A stretch of 64,000 nt of DNA from Streptomyces tendae (GCF_014650435.1 NZ_BMUY01000014.1:124001-188000); one strand, 5' to 3'; numbered from the stretch's first letter, positions 17,202 to 26,448 are shown. Translations and numbers: made by a program. The notes: generated by a model not told the origin, from the sequence alone.

Positions 17202-17231
17202 CCGGCGACTCCCGTTCGTCCGTCCGTCGTG

Positions 17232-17570
17232 TCAGAGCGCGTCGGGTCCGCGCTCGCCGGTCCTGACCCGTACGGCCGTGTCGACCGGGACCGCCCAGAC
17301 CTTGCCGTCGCCGATCTTGCCGGTGCGGGCCGCCTTGACCACCACGTCGATCAGCTGCTCGGCGTCGTCGTCCTCGACCAGGACCTCGATGCGGATCTTG
17401 GGCACCAGGTCGACGGTGTACTCGGCACCCCGGTAGACCTCGGTGTGTCCGCGCTGGCGGCCGTAGCCGCTGGCCTCGGTGACGGTCAGGCCGTGGACCC
17501 CGAAGGCCTGGAGGGCCTCCTTGATCTCGTCGAGCCGGTGCGGCTTGACGACGGCGGTGATGAGCTTCAT
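17232..17570 (-). CDS. glnK: PII nitrogen regulatory protein GlnK
   Basis: A complete 112-residue PII protein. The N-terminus is MKLITAVVKPHRLDEIKEAL. The T-loop is GYGRQRGHTEVYRGAEYTVD, with the modifiable Tyr at position 51, and the C-terminal signature is KIGDGKVWAVPVD. It senses 2-oxoglutarate, ATP and ADP and docks onto AmtB. The ATG overlaps the amtB stop as ATGA, so the transporter and its regulator are translationally coupled. Confidence 0.95.
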   Translation of the reverse strand: MKLITAVVKPHRLDEIKEALQAFGVHGLTVTEASGYGRQRGHTEVYRGAEYTVDLVPKIRIEVLVEDDDAEQLIDVVVKAARTGKIGDGKVWAVPVDTAVRVRTGERGPDAL

Positions 17571-18913
17571 GCGTCCACCTTCTTGCTCGGGCCCGACGCT
17601 GCCGCGGAAGCGGCCGGCGCGGCGGTCGTCCGGGCGGCACCGCCACCGGCGCCGCTGAAGTCGTATGCGGTCTCGGCGTGCTCGGCCTGGTCGATGCCGG
17701 CCACCTCGACGTCCTCCGATACCCGCATGCCGATCGTCTTGTCCAGCAGGAAGGCGAGGACCGCGGAGACGACCAGGGAGTAGGCGAGGACCCCGAAGAC
17801 GCCCGCGCACTGCTTCCAGAACTGGTCGAGGCCGCCGCCGTAGAAGAGGCCCTGGACGTCGGACTGGCCCTTGCCGCTGGCGAAGAAGCCGATGAGCAGC
17901 GAGCCGAGGATGCCGCCGACGAGGTGGACGCCGACCACGTCGAGGGAGTCGTCGTAGCCGAACTTGTACTTCAGGCCGACGGCCATGGCGCACACGACTC
18001 CGGCGATGAGCCCGACGGCGATCGCGCCCAGCGGGGAGACCGCGCCGCCCGCCGGGGTGATGGCGACCAGGCCGGAGACGGCGCCGGAGGCAGCGCCCAG
18101 GGTGGTGAAGGCGCCGTGCCGGATCTTCTCGTAGGCGAGCCAGCCGAGGACGGCGGCGCCGGTGGCGACCTGGGTGTTGACGAACATCAGCGCGCCGACG
18201 CCGTCGTCGTTGCCGAGCCACGAACCGGCGTTGAAGCCGAACCAGCCGAACCAGAGCAGGCCGGCGCCGAGCATGACCAGCGGGAGGCTGTGCGGGCGCA
18301 TCGGGTCCTTCTTGAAGCCGACCCGCTTGCCGATGACGAGGATCACGCCGAGCGCGGCGGCACCGGCGTTGATGTGCACGGCCGTCCCGCCGGCGAAGTC
18401 GATCACGCCCAGCTCGAAGGCCCAGCCGCCCGCGCCCCACACCCAGTGGGCGACGGGGAAGTAGACGATCGTGACCCACAGGGCGATGAACAGCGCCCAG
18501 GCCGTGAACTTCACCCGGTCCGCGAGGGCACCGCTGATCAGGGCCGGGGTGAGCACGGCGAACATCAGCTGGAAGACCAGGAACACGAAGACGGGGATGG
18601 TGTAGCCGTCCCACAGCTCGGTCAGGCCGATGTTGCTCAGGCCCACCCAGTCGGAGTTCCAGCCGACGATGCTTCCGGAGTCGGTGCCGAACGCCATGGA
18701 GAAGCCGTAGAGCACCCACAGGACGGTGACGATGCCGAGGCTGATGAAGCTCATCATCAGCATGTTCAGGGTGCTCTTGACGCGGACCATGCCTCCGTAG
18801 AAGAAGGCCAGGGCCGGCGTCATGAGCATCACCAGGGCGGAGCAGATGAGCATGAAGCCTGTGTTGGCGGCAGAGAGCTCCGTCTCTGCGGCGAGCGTGA
18901 TGGCTGGAGCCAT
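17567..18913 (-). CDS. amtB: Ammonium transporter AmtB
   Basis: A 448-residue Amt/Rh channel with 11 predicted membrane segments. Landmarks are FFYGGMVR near the N-terminus, DFAGGTAVHINAG (signature with pore His), LLWFGWFGFNAGS and DDSLDVVGVHLVGGILG (second pore His). The C-terminal tail, which touches PII, extends into an Ala/Ser-rich region. GAGGAG precedes the ATG. A GlnR box lies 98-135 bp upstream, so expression should rise under nitrogen limitation. Confidence 0.95.
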   Translation of the reverse strand: MAPAITLAAETELSAANTGFMLICSALVMLMTPALAFFYGGMVRVKSTLNMLMMSFISLGIVTVLWVLYGFSMAFGTDSGSIVGWNSDWVGLSNIGLTELWDGYTIPVFVFLVFQLMFAVLTPALISGALADRVKFTAWALFIALWVTIVYFPVAHWVWGAGGWAFELGVIDFAGGTAVHINAGAAALGVILVIGKRVGFKKDPMRPHSLPLVMLGAGLLWFGWFGFNAGSWLGNDDGVGALMFVNTQVATGAAVLGWLAYEKIRHGAFTTLGAASGAVSGLVAITPAGGAVSPLGAIAVGLIAGVVCAMAVGLKYKFGYDDSLDVVGVHLVGGILGSLLIGFFASGKGQSDVQGLFYGGGLDQFWKQCAGVFGVLAYSLVVSAVLAFLLDKTIGMRVSEDVEVAGIDQAEHAETAYDFSGAGGGAARTTAAPAASAAASGPSKKVDA

Positions 18914-19010
18914 CGGCGTCTCCTCGTCGTTGGTACGGCCCCGTGCGGGCGAAGCCTGGCGGGCGGGGGAGGGGTGGGCCGGTTATGCGCCATGAGATTG
19001 GCGCAGCGCG

Positions 19011-19048
19011 GTTTCGGTGGAAGCCCCTCGTTGTTTCGCCGCCGTGAC
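19011..19048 (-). promoter_or_regulatory. GlnR binding box of the amtB-glnK-glnD operon
   Basis: Read on the minus strand: GTCAC, six bases, GAAAC, six bases, GGGCT, six bases, GAAAC. This matches the streptomycete GlnR consensus of four half-boxes (gTnAC-n6-GaAAC repeated) in spacing, with only the third half-box degenerate. GlnR control of amtB is established in S. coelicolor. The rest of the 306-bp gap 18914-19219 holds a 14-bp palindrome, CCGGCCG/CGGCCGG (19193-19206), just after nsdA, probably terminator-related. Confidence 0.85.
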
Positions 19049-19219
19049 GAAGGCGCGGTGCGTGTTACGCGTGGGTGAACGGCAGGGGGCGGTCGTCGTG
19101 GTGACCGAGCCGTCCGGCCCGGTACACAAGCCGGCCGCGGCGGCCTCCGAATGACCTGGCATGGGGGAGCCGAGTCGGGCAGTTCGGGAGGGCCGGCCGC
19201 GGCCGGGGCTGGTGGGGGT

Positions 19220-20722
19220 TCAGACCGCTTCGGCGGTCTCCGGCAGTTCGACGGCGAGCCGCTGGGTGAGGTCGACGACTTCACCGAGGTCGCCGAAATC
19301 GCGTACGGCCGTGTCGACGGTCTTGCGGATGCGGGTGTTGACGCGTTCGGAGCGGACCTTCTTGGCGATGCCCATGGCTTCCATGGCCAGGACGGTGCTC
19401 TCCTCCGGCTCGCGGCGCAGCAGGTGGACGGTGGCCATGCCGATCAGGTTCAGCGCGTAGGAACGCTGGTGCTCCTCGTCCTTGGCGAACAGCTCCACGG
19501 CCTTGCGCATCAGGGGGTCGGCGAGGGAGGCGTAGGCGGGGCTGCGGCCGGCGACGTAGGCGAGGTCGCGGAAGGAGTGGCTGTTCTCCCCGTACAGCTC
19601 GGCCTCGGAGAAGAAGCGGATCCAGTCGGGGTCCGGCTCGTCCCACTCGTCGGCCTCGGCGAAGATGTCCTCCGCCATGCGCACCGCGCGCTTGGTGCGG
19701 CCGGGCTGGCCCATGTTGGCGTAGGCGCGGGCCTCCATCGCGTACAGCATCGACTGGGTGCGGGGGCTGGCGCAGTCCCGGCTGCCGTACTGCGCGAGGT
19801 GGATCAGCTCCAGGGCGTCGTCGGGCCGGCCGAGGTGGATCATCTGGCGGCTCATGCTGGAGAGGATGTACGAGCCGAGCGGCCGGTCCCCCGCCTCCTT
19901 GGCTGCGTGCAGGGCGAGCACGAAGTACTTCTGGGCGGTGGGCTGGAGCCCCACGTCGTACGACATCCAGCCGGCCAGCTCGGCCAGCTCGGCGGCGACC
20001 TTGAAGAGCTTGGCTCGGGTGGTCTCGGTCTGGGGTTCCTGGAGCAGGTCGGTGACCTCGTGCAGCTGGCCGACCACGGCCTTGCGGCGCAGACCGCCGC
20101 CGCACTGGGCGTCCCAGCGGCGGAACATCACGGCCGTGGACTCCAGCAGGTCGAGCTCCGGCCTGGACAGGCGGCCGCGCGCGCGGCCGGCGGGTGCCGC
20201 GGGCTCGGGTCCGGCCTCCGGCGGGGTGGCGGAGGGCGTGGGGACGAGCCAGCGCTGCATGGGTTCGATGAGGGACGGGCCCGCGGAGAGGGCCAGCGAG
20301 CTCCCGAGGAAGCCGCGCCGCGCCAGCATGAGGTCGCTGCGCGAGAACTCGCTGAGCAGGGCCACGGTCTGCGGGCCCGTCCAGGGGAGGTCGACGCCGG
20401 TGGCGGAGGGCGTGGGGCGGGTGGAACGCAGACCCAGGTCCTCGACGGAGACGACGACGCCGAAACGCTCGGAGAACAGCTCGGACAGGATTCGCGGGAT
20501 CGGTTCGCGCGGGTTCTCCCCGTCGAGCCAGCGGCGCACGCGTGAGGTGTCGGTGGAGATGTGGCCGGCGCCCAGCTGGCGGGCCCGGCGGTTGACCTGG
20601 CGGGCCAGCTCGCCCTTCGACCAGCCGCTGCGGGCGAACCAGGAGGTGAGCAGCTCGTTCGGGCGCTTGTCAGCATGCGACGCGCTCGCCGCGCCCGTAC
20701 CGCTTCCGCCGTTGCCACTCAC
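19220..20722 (-). CDS. nsdA: NsdA, negative regulator of differentiation and antibiotic production
   Basis: A 500-residue protein matching the reported 1,503-bp nsdA of S. coelicolor. The first third has an HTH-like segment (SGWSKGELARQVNRRARQLG, then RVRRWLDGENPRE). A helical repeat region rich in TPR-like motifs follows (LGSYILSSMSRQMIHLGRPDDALELI, MEARAYANMGQPGRTKRAV, LNLIGMATVHLLRREPEESTVL). Loss of NsdA in S. coelicolor raises antibiotic production and sporulation. I chose the GTG at 20722; an in-frame start at 20767 exists. It is divergent from the prim-pol-like gene. Confidence 0.88.
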   Translation of the reverse strand: MSGNGGSGTGAASASHADKRPNELLTSWFARSGWSKGELARQVNRRARQLGAGHISTDTSRVRRWLDGENPREPIPRILSELFSERFGVVVSVEDLGLRSTRPTPSATGVDLPWTGPQTVALLSEFSRSDLMLARRGFLGSSLALSAGPSLIEPMQRWLVPTPSATPPEAGPEPAAPAGRARGRLSRPELDLLESTAVMFRRWDAQCGGGLRRKAVVGQLHEVTDLLQEPQTETTRAKLFKVAAELAELAGWMSYDVGLQPTAQKYFVLALHAAKEAGDRPLGSYILSSMSRQMIHLGRPDDALELIHLAQYGSRDCASPRTQSMLYAMEARAYANMGQPGRTKRAVRMAEDIFAEADEWDEPDPDWIRFFSEAELYGENSHSFRDLAYVAGRSPAYASLADPLMRKAVELFAKDEEHQRSYALNLIGMATVHLLRREPEESTVLAMEAMGIAKKVRSERVNTRIRKTVDTAVRDFGDLGEVVDLTQRLAVELPETAEAV

Positions 20723-21167
20723 TGGAACGCCCCCATCCCTGAGACCACCTGTCGCCGAGTGCGCCAAGCCCTATCAGAATGCCGGTGGCCCGGGCCCTCC
20801 GTCCGGTGGTTGGCACCCTTCGAACGGAGAGCCGGGTTGCCTCCGGCATACCCACGAGTGCATGTGCCCCAAGGCTCCATGCACACAAAGTAGTCCTACG
20901 ATCACTCGTCCAGCCATGGCGATTGCGGAATCGCCACCATTCGCCACCCCTTCGAATGAACTCGCGGTGGCCGGGACGCGATTCACTTGACATAGGCCAA
21001 CCGGGAGTCGGTGCAACGGTGCACACCGGGGCGTGCGCCGTCGGACGCACCACCGGGCGTGCTTCGGGACGCTGGATGAATCGCGTCGGACTGGGGAGTT
21101 GGAAGCAGAGAGTCACGTTTCACGTCCGCTGCGTAACCGCCGCTGCGTCGGACCCGTTGGAGGGGGC
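20723..21167. other. 445-bp divergent region with two inverted repeats, nsdA / prim-pol gene
   Basis: No gene is visible. TGGCGATT (20917-20924) and AATCGCCA (20929-20936) form a perfect 8-bp inverted repeat with a 4-base centre. CATTCG (20938-20943) and CGAATG (20953-20958) form another beside it. On the minus strand, TACTTT (revcomp of 20886-20891) with CTGGAC upstream resembles a weak nsdA promoter. On the plus strand TTGACA (20987-20992) is an isolated -35-like hexamer without a matching -10. These may be operators for nsdA. Confidence 0.45.
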
Positions 21168-21839
21168 ATGGGCTTCACGATCGGCATCGGCAGCAGTCGG
21201 GGCATGCGCGAGATCCGGTCCGGCGCTCGCCGCCGCGGCCGCGCCTCGGAGTGCACCGTCGTGGCCGAGTACACCGGCCTCTGGGGCTGGGACGTGGTCC
21301 CGGGCGCCCGGACCGCCCACGGCGCCTGCTCGTGCGGCCTGCCCGACTGTCCGGCGCCGGGTGCGCACCCCTTGGACTTCGCACCCCGGGTGCCCGCCGG
21401 GGCGACCCTGGACGAGGCGAGCGAGGCATGGGGCCGGTTCCCCGGCGCGGCGGTGATGCTGGCGGTCGGGCGGACCTTCGACGTGATCGAGGTGGCCGAG
21501 TCCGCCGGGCAGCGGGCACTGGCCCGGCTGGAGCGCATGGGCCTCCCGCTCGGCCCGGTCGCGGCCACCCCGCAGGGCCGCGCCCACTTCTTCGTCGCCC
21601 CGGGCGCCGCCGCCCAGCTGCCCCGGCTGCTGTACCGGATGGGCTGGGACGATCCGTCGGCCCTCGACCTCGCAGGTCTCGGCCCCGGTACGTACGTCAC
21701 GGCCCCGCCCTCCGACCGCGGCGGCCGGGGCCCGGTGCGCTGGCTGCGGCCCCCGGCCCTCGACTCGGCCACGAAGCCCCCGGCGGCACGACTGCTGCTG
21801 GGCACCCTGGCATACGTGGCCCACCGGTCGCGGAGGTAA
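21168..21839 (+). CDS. Stand-alone prim-pol (bifunctional primase/polymerase N-terminal) domain protein
   Basis: A 223-residue protein resembling the N-terminal domain of bifunctional DNA primase/polymerases. It has GWDVVPGARTAHGACSCG then LPDCPAPGAHPLDF, the Cys-rich C-x-C...C..PGxHP entry motif, and later FDVIEVAESAG and TPQGRAHFFV, where catalytic Asp/His positions of prim-pols would lie. The D-h-D metal motif is not clearly conserved (DVIEVA), so polymerase activity is doubtful. The ATG at 21168 has GGAGG five bases upstream; the open frame extends to 21033 but with poor coding character. No helicase partner is adjacent. Confidence 0.65.
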   Translation: MGFTIGIGSSRGMREIRSGARRRGRASECTVVAEYTGLWGWDVVPGARTAHGACSCGLPDCPAPGAHPLDFAPRVPAGATLDEASEAWGRFPGAAVMLAVGRTFDVIEVAESAGQRALARLERMGLPLGPVAATPQGRAHFFVAPGAAAQLPRLLYRMGWDDPSALDLAGLGPGTYVTAPPSDRGGRGPVRWLRPPALDSATKPPAARLLLGTLAYVAHRSRR

Positions 21840-21895
21840 CCACCCGCCCGGCACGCCGGCGCCCGTACGCCCGGCCCGCCGTACGCCTGTACGCC

Positions 21896-21932
21896 GAAGC
21901 GCCCGTCTCCCGGTTCGGGAGGCGGGCGCTTC
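21896..21932. terminator. Bidirectional terminator between the prim-pol gene and ftsY
   Basis: A 17-bp stem with a single G-U pair and a three-base loop: GAAGCGCCCGTCTCCCG (21896-21912) with its complement at 21916-21932. It sits between two convergent genes. Confidence 0.8.
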
Positions 21933-21968
21933 TCGCCCGGGTGCGGCGCGGGGCGCCGGCGGGTGGCG

Positions 21969-23177
21969 TCACTCGCCGATGAGGGCATCCACGAAGGCCG
22001 CCGGTTCGAACGGCGCCAGGTCGTCCGCGCCCTCGCCGAGCCCGATCAGCTTGACCGGCACACCCAGCTCGCGCTGGACGGCGACCACGATGCCGCCCTT
22101 GGCCGTGCCGTCCAGCTTGGTGAGCACGATGCCGGTGATGTTGACGACCTCGGCGAAGACGCGGGCCTGGATCAGACCGTTCTGGCCGGTGGTGGCGTCG
22201 AGCACGAGCAGCACCTCGTCCAGCGGCGCGTGCTTCTCCACGACGCGCTTGACCTTGCCCAGCTCGTCCATCAGACCGGTCTTGGTGTGCAGGCGGCCGG
22301 CGGTGTCGATGAGCACGACGTCCGAGCCCATCTCCTTGCCCTCCTTGACCGCGTCGAAGGCGACGGAGGCGGGGTCGCCGCCCTCGGGTCCGCGCACGGT
22401 GTGGGCGCCGACCCGCTCGCCCCAGGTCTGCAGCTGGTCCGCGGCGGCGGCGCGGAAGGTGTCGGCGGCGCCGAGGACGACGCTGCGGCCGTCCGCCACC
22501 AGGACGCGGGCGAGCTTGCCGGTGGTGGTGGTCTTGCCGGTGCCGTTCACCCCGACGACCATCACGATGCCGGGCTTGCTCGTGGCGGGCTCGGTCTTGA
22601 CCTCGCGGTCCATGTCGGGGCCGACGAGGGTGATCAGCTCCTCGCGCAGCAGGGTGCGCAGCTCCTCGGGCGTGCGGGTGCCGAGGACCCTCACCCGCTC
22701 GCGGAGCCGCTCCACCAGCTCCTGGGTGGGCTGCACGCCGACGTCGGCGGTGAGCAGCGTGTCCTCGATCTCCTCCCAGGTGTCCTCGTCGAGGTGCTCC
22801 CGGGACAGCAGGGTCAGCAGACCCTTGCCGAGGGCGTTCTGCGAGCGGGAGAGGCGGGCACGGAGCCGGACCAGTCGGCCGGCGGTGGGCTCGGGAACCT
22901 CGATCTGCGGGATCTCGAGCTCTTCGACGACGGGCGGCTCCTCGACGGTGGCGGTGCCGCCGTCCGGGAGGTCGACCTCCTCTATCGTCCGGCGCGTTTC
23001 GTCGCGCGGCGTCTCGGCCTCGTCGCCGACGTGCGGCTCGGCCGGAGGGGCGGTGATGTCGGGCGCGGCGGGGGGCGGCTCGGGCAGCTGCTTCTTGCGG
23101 CGGCTGCCGACGACCAGCCCGCCGAGCGCGCCGATCACGACCACGGCGATGACTACAGCAAGGATGACGATTTCCAT
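21969..23177 (-). CDS. ftsY: Signal recognition particle receptor FtsY
   Basis: A 402-residue SRP receptor GTPase. It begins with a membrane segment (residues 2-24), then an acidic linker, then the NG domain: GVNGTGKTTTTGK (209-221), DTFRAAA, DTAGRLHTK, TKLDGTAKGG and the closing GLGEGADDLAPF. The membrane anchor is typical of actinobacterial FtsY. It pairs functionally with ffh 8 kb away and with the sip genes. It is divergent from the permease gene and ends in a shared terminator. Confidence 0.95.
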   Translation of the reverse strand: MEIVILAVVIAVVVIGALGGLVVGSRRKKQLPEPPPAAPDITAPPAEPHVGDEAETPRDETRRTIEEVDLPDGGTATVEEPPVVEELEIPQIEVPEPTAGRLVRLRARLSRSQNALGKGLLTLLSREHLDEDTWEEIEDTLLTADVGVQPTQELVERLRERVRVLGTRTPEELRTLLREELITLVGPDMDREVKTEPATSKPGIVMVVGVNGTGKTTTTGKLARVLVADGRSVVLGAADTFRAAAADQLQTWGERVGAHTVRGPEGGDPASVAFDAVKEGKEMGSDVVLIDTAGRLHTKTGLMDELGKVKRVVEKHAPLDEVLLVLDATTGQNGLIQARVFAEVVNITGIVLTKLDGTAKGGIVVAVQRELGVPVKLIGLGEGADDLAPFEPAAFVDALIGE

Positions 23178-23361
23178 AACGGGACCAGTATGCGTGACCC
23201 CCGGTACGGCCCCCTGCTATCGGTCGCTTGTGGTTTCCACCAAAGGACAAAGGCCCCTGGAGGGAACGAGTGGGAGCAAAGTACGATGGAGGAGGCCGCG
23301 TCAACGCGCGTAGAGTCCCGACCGCCCCCTCTTCCCCACGATCGAGGCACGGACCCCCCAC

Positions 23362-24825
23362 ATGAGCAAATCCGCCGAGAACGAAGGCGCCCTGGAAACC
23401 CGCGGCATCGAGCAGGTGCCCGACCACGAGCGCACCGCCCGGACCCGCGAGCTGTTCCCTACCTGGGTCGGCGCCAACATCAGCGTGCTGCTGCTCACGA
23501 TGGGCGCGAGCCTCGTCGTGGCGTACCGGCTCAACTTCTGGCAGGCCCTGGTCGTCGCGGCGGCGGCGCCCGTCGTGTCGTACGGCCTGGTGGGCCTGAT
23601 CGGCATCGCCGGCAAGCGGGGCGGCGCTCCCGGGATGGCGCTGTCCCGTGCCGTGTTCGGGCAGCGGGGCAATCTGCTGCCGGGTTCGCTGATCTGGGTG
23701 GCCCGCTGGGGCTGGGAGACGATCAACGCGGTGACCGGTGCCTATGCGCTGCTCACCGTGCTGGACATCGTCTTCGGCATACGCGCCAACAGCGTCCTGG
23801 ACATGGTGACGCTGCTCGCCTTCGTCGTGGCGACGTTCGCGATCTCGGGGCTCGGCATCAACGCCGTGCAGAAGTGCAACAAGTACGCGGCGTACCTCTT
23901 CGGCGCCTTCTCGGTGCTGGTCCTCGGCTACCTGGTGGTCGACACCGACTGGTCCGCGGTGTTCGACCGGTCCGCCGGTTCGGTGGCCGCGATGATCACG
24001 GGTGTGGGTCTGATCGCGGCGGGCGGCGTCAGCTGGATCCCGTCCGCGCCGGACTTCACCCGGTACCTGCCGCGCACGGCCTCCTCGAAGGGGATCGTCG
24101 GGGTCACGGTCGGCGGCGCGGGCATCGTCGTCCTGCCGATGGTGCTGATGGGCGCGGTCATGGCGGTCTCCACGCCGGATCTGGCCTCGGCCGCCGACCC
24201 GGTCTCCTTCCTGGGCGAGATCCTGCCGACCTGGATCGCGGTGCCGTACCTGCTGATCGCGCTGATCGGCATGCTGCTGATCAACTCGATGTCGATGTAC
24301 TCGGCAGGGTTCACCGCGCAGACCCTGGGCTTCAAGGTCCCGCGGCACTGGGCGGTCTCGGTCAACGCCGTGATCTCGCTGGTCTTCGGCGGCGTGCTGA
24401 TGCTGGTGGCGACCAGCTTCATGGGGTCCTTCATCGCCTTCCTGTCGCTGCTCGCGGTCGCCTTCTCCGCCTGGGTCGGCGTGTTCGGCGCGGACATGCT
24501 GCGCGGCCGGGAGTACGACGGCGAGGCCCTGGCCGACACCGGGCGCACCAGCGCCTACTGGTACCGCGGCGGCTTCTCCCCCGCCGCCGTGGCGGCCTGG
24601 GCGGTGGGTCTGGCCGCCGGTCTGATGTTCACCACGTCCGACTGGTTCACCGGCCCGCTGGCCACGAACAACTTCGTCGGCGAGTACGGACTGGGCTGGG
24701 TGGCCACGATCGTGATCTCCGCCCTGCTGTACGCGGTGCTGCCGAAGCCGGCGCCGATCGTCCCGGCTGCGCGCGCGGAGCGGGCCGAGCAGCCCGAGGC
24801 CGAGACCGAGACCGTGACCGTCTGA
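23362..24825 (+). CDS. NCS1-family cytosine/purine permease
   Basis: A 487-residue transporter of the nucleobase:cation symporter-1 family with about 12 membrane segments. Family features are PTWVGANISVLLLTMGASL, GLSRAVFGQRGN-like text (MALSRAVFGQRGNLLPG), WGWETINAV and SWIPSAPDFTRYLP. The closest known relatives are cytosine permeases, but the substrate is not certain. The C-terminal tail is rich in Glu/Ala. A Glu-rich hydrophilic N-terminus precedes the first helix. The 184-bp gap to ftsY contains a quasi-palindrome TTGTGG-TTT-CCACCAA near 23228-23242. Confidence 0.8.
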   Translation: MSKSAENEGALETRGIEQVPDHERTARTRELFPTWVGANISVLLLTMGASLVVAYRLNFWQALVVAAAAPVVSYGLVGLIGIAGKRGGAPGMALSRAVFGQRGNLLPGSLIWVARWGWETINAVTGAYALLTVLDIVFGIRANSVLDMVTLLAFVVATFAISGLGINAVQKCNKYAAYLFGAFSVLVLGYLVVDTDWSAVFDRSAGSVAAMITGVGLIAAGGVSWIPSAPDFTRYLPRTASSKGIVGVTVGGAGIVVLPMVLMGAVMAVSTPDLASAADPVSFLGEILPTWIAVPYLLIALIGMLLINSMSMYSAGFTAQTLGFKVPRHWAVSVNAVISLVFGGVLMLVATSFMGSFIAFLSLLAVAFSAWVGVFGADMLRGREYDGEALADTGRTSAYWYRGGFSPAAVAAWAVGLAAGLMFTTSDWFTGPLATNNFVGEYGLGWVATIVISALLYAVLPKPAPIVPAARAERAEQPEAETETVTV

Positions 24826-24850
24826 CGTAGGCCGAACGGGTCCCGGCACA

Positions 24851-24889
24851 CCGCCGCCCCGCCCGGAGGGTGACCGGGCGGGGCGGCGG
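24851..24889. terminator. Bidirectional terminator between the permease gene and glcP
   Basis: A perfect 16-bp GC stem, 24851-24866 with 24874-24889, around the loop AGGGTGA, between convergent genes. Confidence 0.8.
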
Positions 24890-24950
24890 ACGGTACGGGG
24901 AGAGGGGCAGCGGGGACTTGGCCCTCCTCCCCGGGTTCGGGGCGGGCGGG

Positions 24951-26372
24951 TCAGCCCATCTCCTCCAACGCCTTGCCCTTCGTCTCCTTCACGAACTTCA
25001 GCACGAAGGGGATGGAGAGGGCGGCGAAGATCGTGTAGATCACGTAGGTGCCGGAGAGGTTCCAGTCGGCCAGCGACGGGAAGCTCGCGGTGATGGCCCA
25101 GTTGGCGATCCACTGCGCGGAGGCGGCCACACCCAGGGCGGCGGCGCGGATCCGGTTGGGGAACATCTCGCCGAGGAAGACCCAGACGACCACACCCCAC
25201 GACAGGGCGAAGAAGAGCACGAAGACGTGGGCGGCGATCAGGGCGACCCAGCCCTGGGTGGCCGGGAGCTTGCCGTCGACCAGGTCGAAGGAGAAGGCCC
25301 ATGCCTCCAGTGCCAGTCCGATCACCATGCCGACGGAGCCGATCAGGGCGAGCGGCTTGCGGCCGACGCGGTCCACGAAGATCATCGCGATCACGGTGCC
25401 GATGATGTTGATGATCGACGTCGTGAACGAGTAGAAGAAGGAGTCCGTCGGGTCGACGCCGACCGACTGCCACAGCGTCGAGGAGTAGTAGAACGCGACG
25501 TTGATGCCGACGAACTGCTGGAAGACCGACAGGCCGATGCCGATCCAGACGATCGGCTTGAAGAAGAAGCTGCCGCCGAGGAGGTCCTTGAAGGAGGACT
25601 TCTCCTCGCTGTGCATGGCGTGCTCGATCTCGGTGACGCGGGCGTCGAAGTCCACGTCCTTGCCCTCGACCTCTTCGAGGATCTTCTTGGCGCGCTCGCG
25701 CTTGCCGACGGAGATCAGGAAGCGGGGGGACTCTGGGATGGCGAAGGACAGCAGGCCGTACAGGACGGCCGGGATCACCATGACGCCGAGCATGACCTGC
25801 CAGGCCTCCAGGCCCATCAGCTCGCCGCGCTGGTCGCCGCCGGCGGCGTTCAGCAGGCCCCAGTTGACCAGCTGGGAGACGGCGATGCCGATGACGATCG
25901 CGGCCTGCTGGAAGGAGCCGAGCCGGCCGCGGTAGGCGGGCGGGGACACCTCGGCGATGTAGGCGGGGCCGATCACCGAGGCCATGCCGATGGCGAAGCC
26001 GCCGATGACGCGCCACATGGCGAGGTCCCACAGCGCGAAGGGCAGTGCGGAGCCGACGGCGCTGATGGTGAAGAGGACCGCCGCGATCTGCATGCAGCGG
26101 ATCCGGCCGATGCGGTCGGCGATGCGGCCCGCGGTCGCGGCACCGATGGCGCAGCCGATCAGCGCGACGGCGATGACCTGGGCCAGCACCGCGGAGCCGA
26201 CGTCGTAGCGGTCCCGGATCGCCTCGACGGCGCCGTTGATCACGGAACTGTCGTAGCCGAACAGGAAGCCGCCCATCGCGGCCGCCGCCGCGATGAAGAT
26301 GACGTGCCCGAGATGATCGGGGTGAGCCGTCCTGGCTCCTGAACTGGGTGCCTGCGATGTGCTGGACACGTG
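24951..26372 (-). CDS. glcP: Glucose permease GlcP (MFS sugar porter)
   Basis: A 473-residue sugar porter of the major facilitator superfamily with 12 membrane segments. Signatures include GFLFGYDSSVINGA, GRIADRIGRIRCM, the PESPRF motif, QQFVGINVAFYYSS and VDRVGRKPLALIG. It matches the main glucose transporter of S. coelicolor (SCO5578, glcP1) in position and sequence character. I chose the GTG at 26372, which has GAGGAG five bases upstream. A good promoter and a palindromic operator candidate lie upstream. Confidence 0.9.
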   Translation of the reverse strand, partial: HVSSTSQAPSSGARTAHPDHLGHVIFIAAAAAMGGFLFGYDSSVINGAVEAIRDRYDVGSAVLAQVIAVALIGCAIGAATAGRIADRIGRIRCMQIAAVLFTISAVGSALPFALWDLAMWRVIGGFAIGMASVIGPAYIAEVSPPAYRGRLGSFQQAAIVIGIAVSQLVNWGLLNAAGGDQRGELMGLEAWQVMLGVMVIPAVLYGLLSFAIPESPRFLISVGKRERAKKILEEVEGKDVDFDARVTEIEHAMHSEEKSSFKDLLGGSFFFKPIVWIGIGLSVFQQFVGINVAFYYSSTLWQSVGVDPTDSFFYSFTTSIINIIGTVIAMIFVDRVGRKPLALIGSVGMVIGLALEAWAFSFDLVDGKLPATQGWVALIAAHVFVLFFALSWGVVVWVFLGEMFPNRIRAAALGVAASAQWIANWAITASFPSLADWNLSGTYVIYTIFAALSIPFVLKFVKETKGKALEEMG

Positions 26373-26448
26373 TACTCCTCGGGCTACCGGCAACGCTGCC
26401 GGGGCGGTTCTCTCTTCGAGGTACCGATGAAGGGACCTGAAGGTAAAA

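Noticed and set aside
17571..18719. A long N-terminal extension of GlnK reading through amtB
   Set aside because: PII proteins are 112 residues and the internal ATG overlaps the amtB stop; the upstream part is amtB DNA in the wrong frame.
21963..24830. A 955-codon plus-strand open frame overlapping ftsY and the permease gene
   Set aside because: Same reason; it mirrors ftsY antisense and then the permease in a wrong frame.
21697..26031. A 1,444-codon open frame on the minus strand crossing ftsY, the permease gene and glcP
   Set aside because: It is a third-position GC shadow: three recognisable genes occupy the same DNA in other frames, and its product is Arg/Gly/Pro/His-rich low-complexity sequence.
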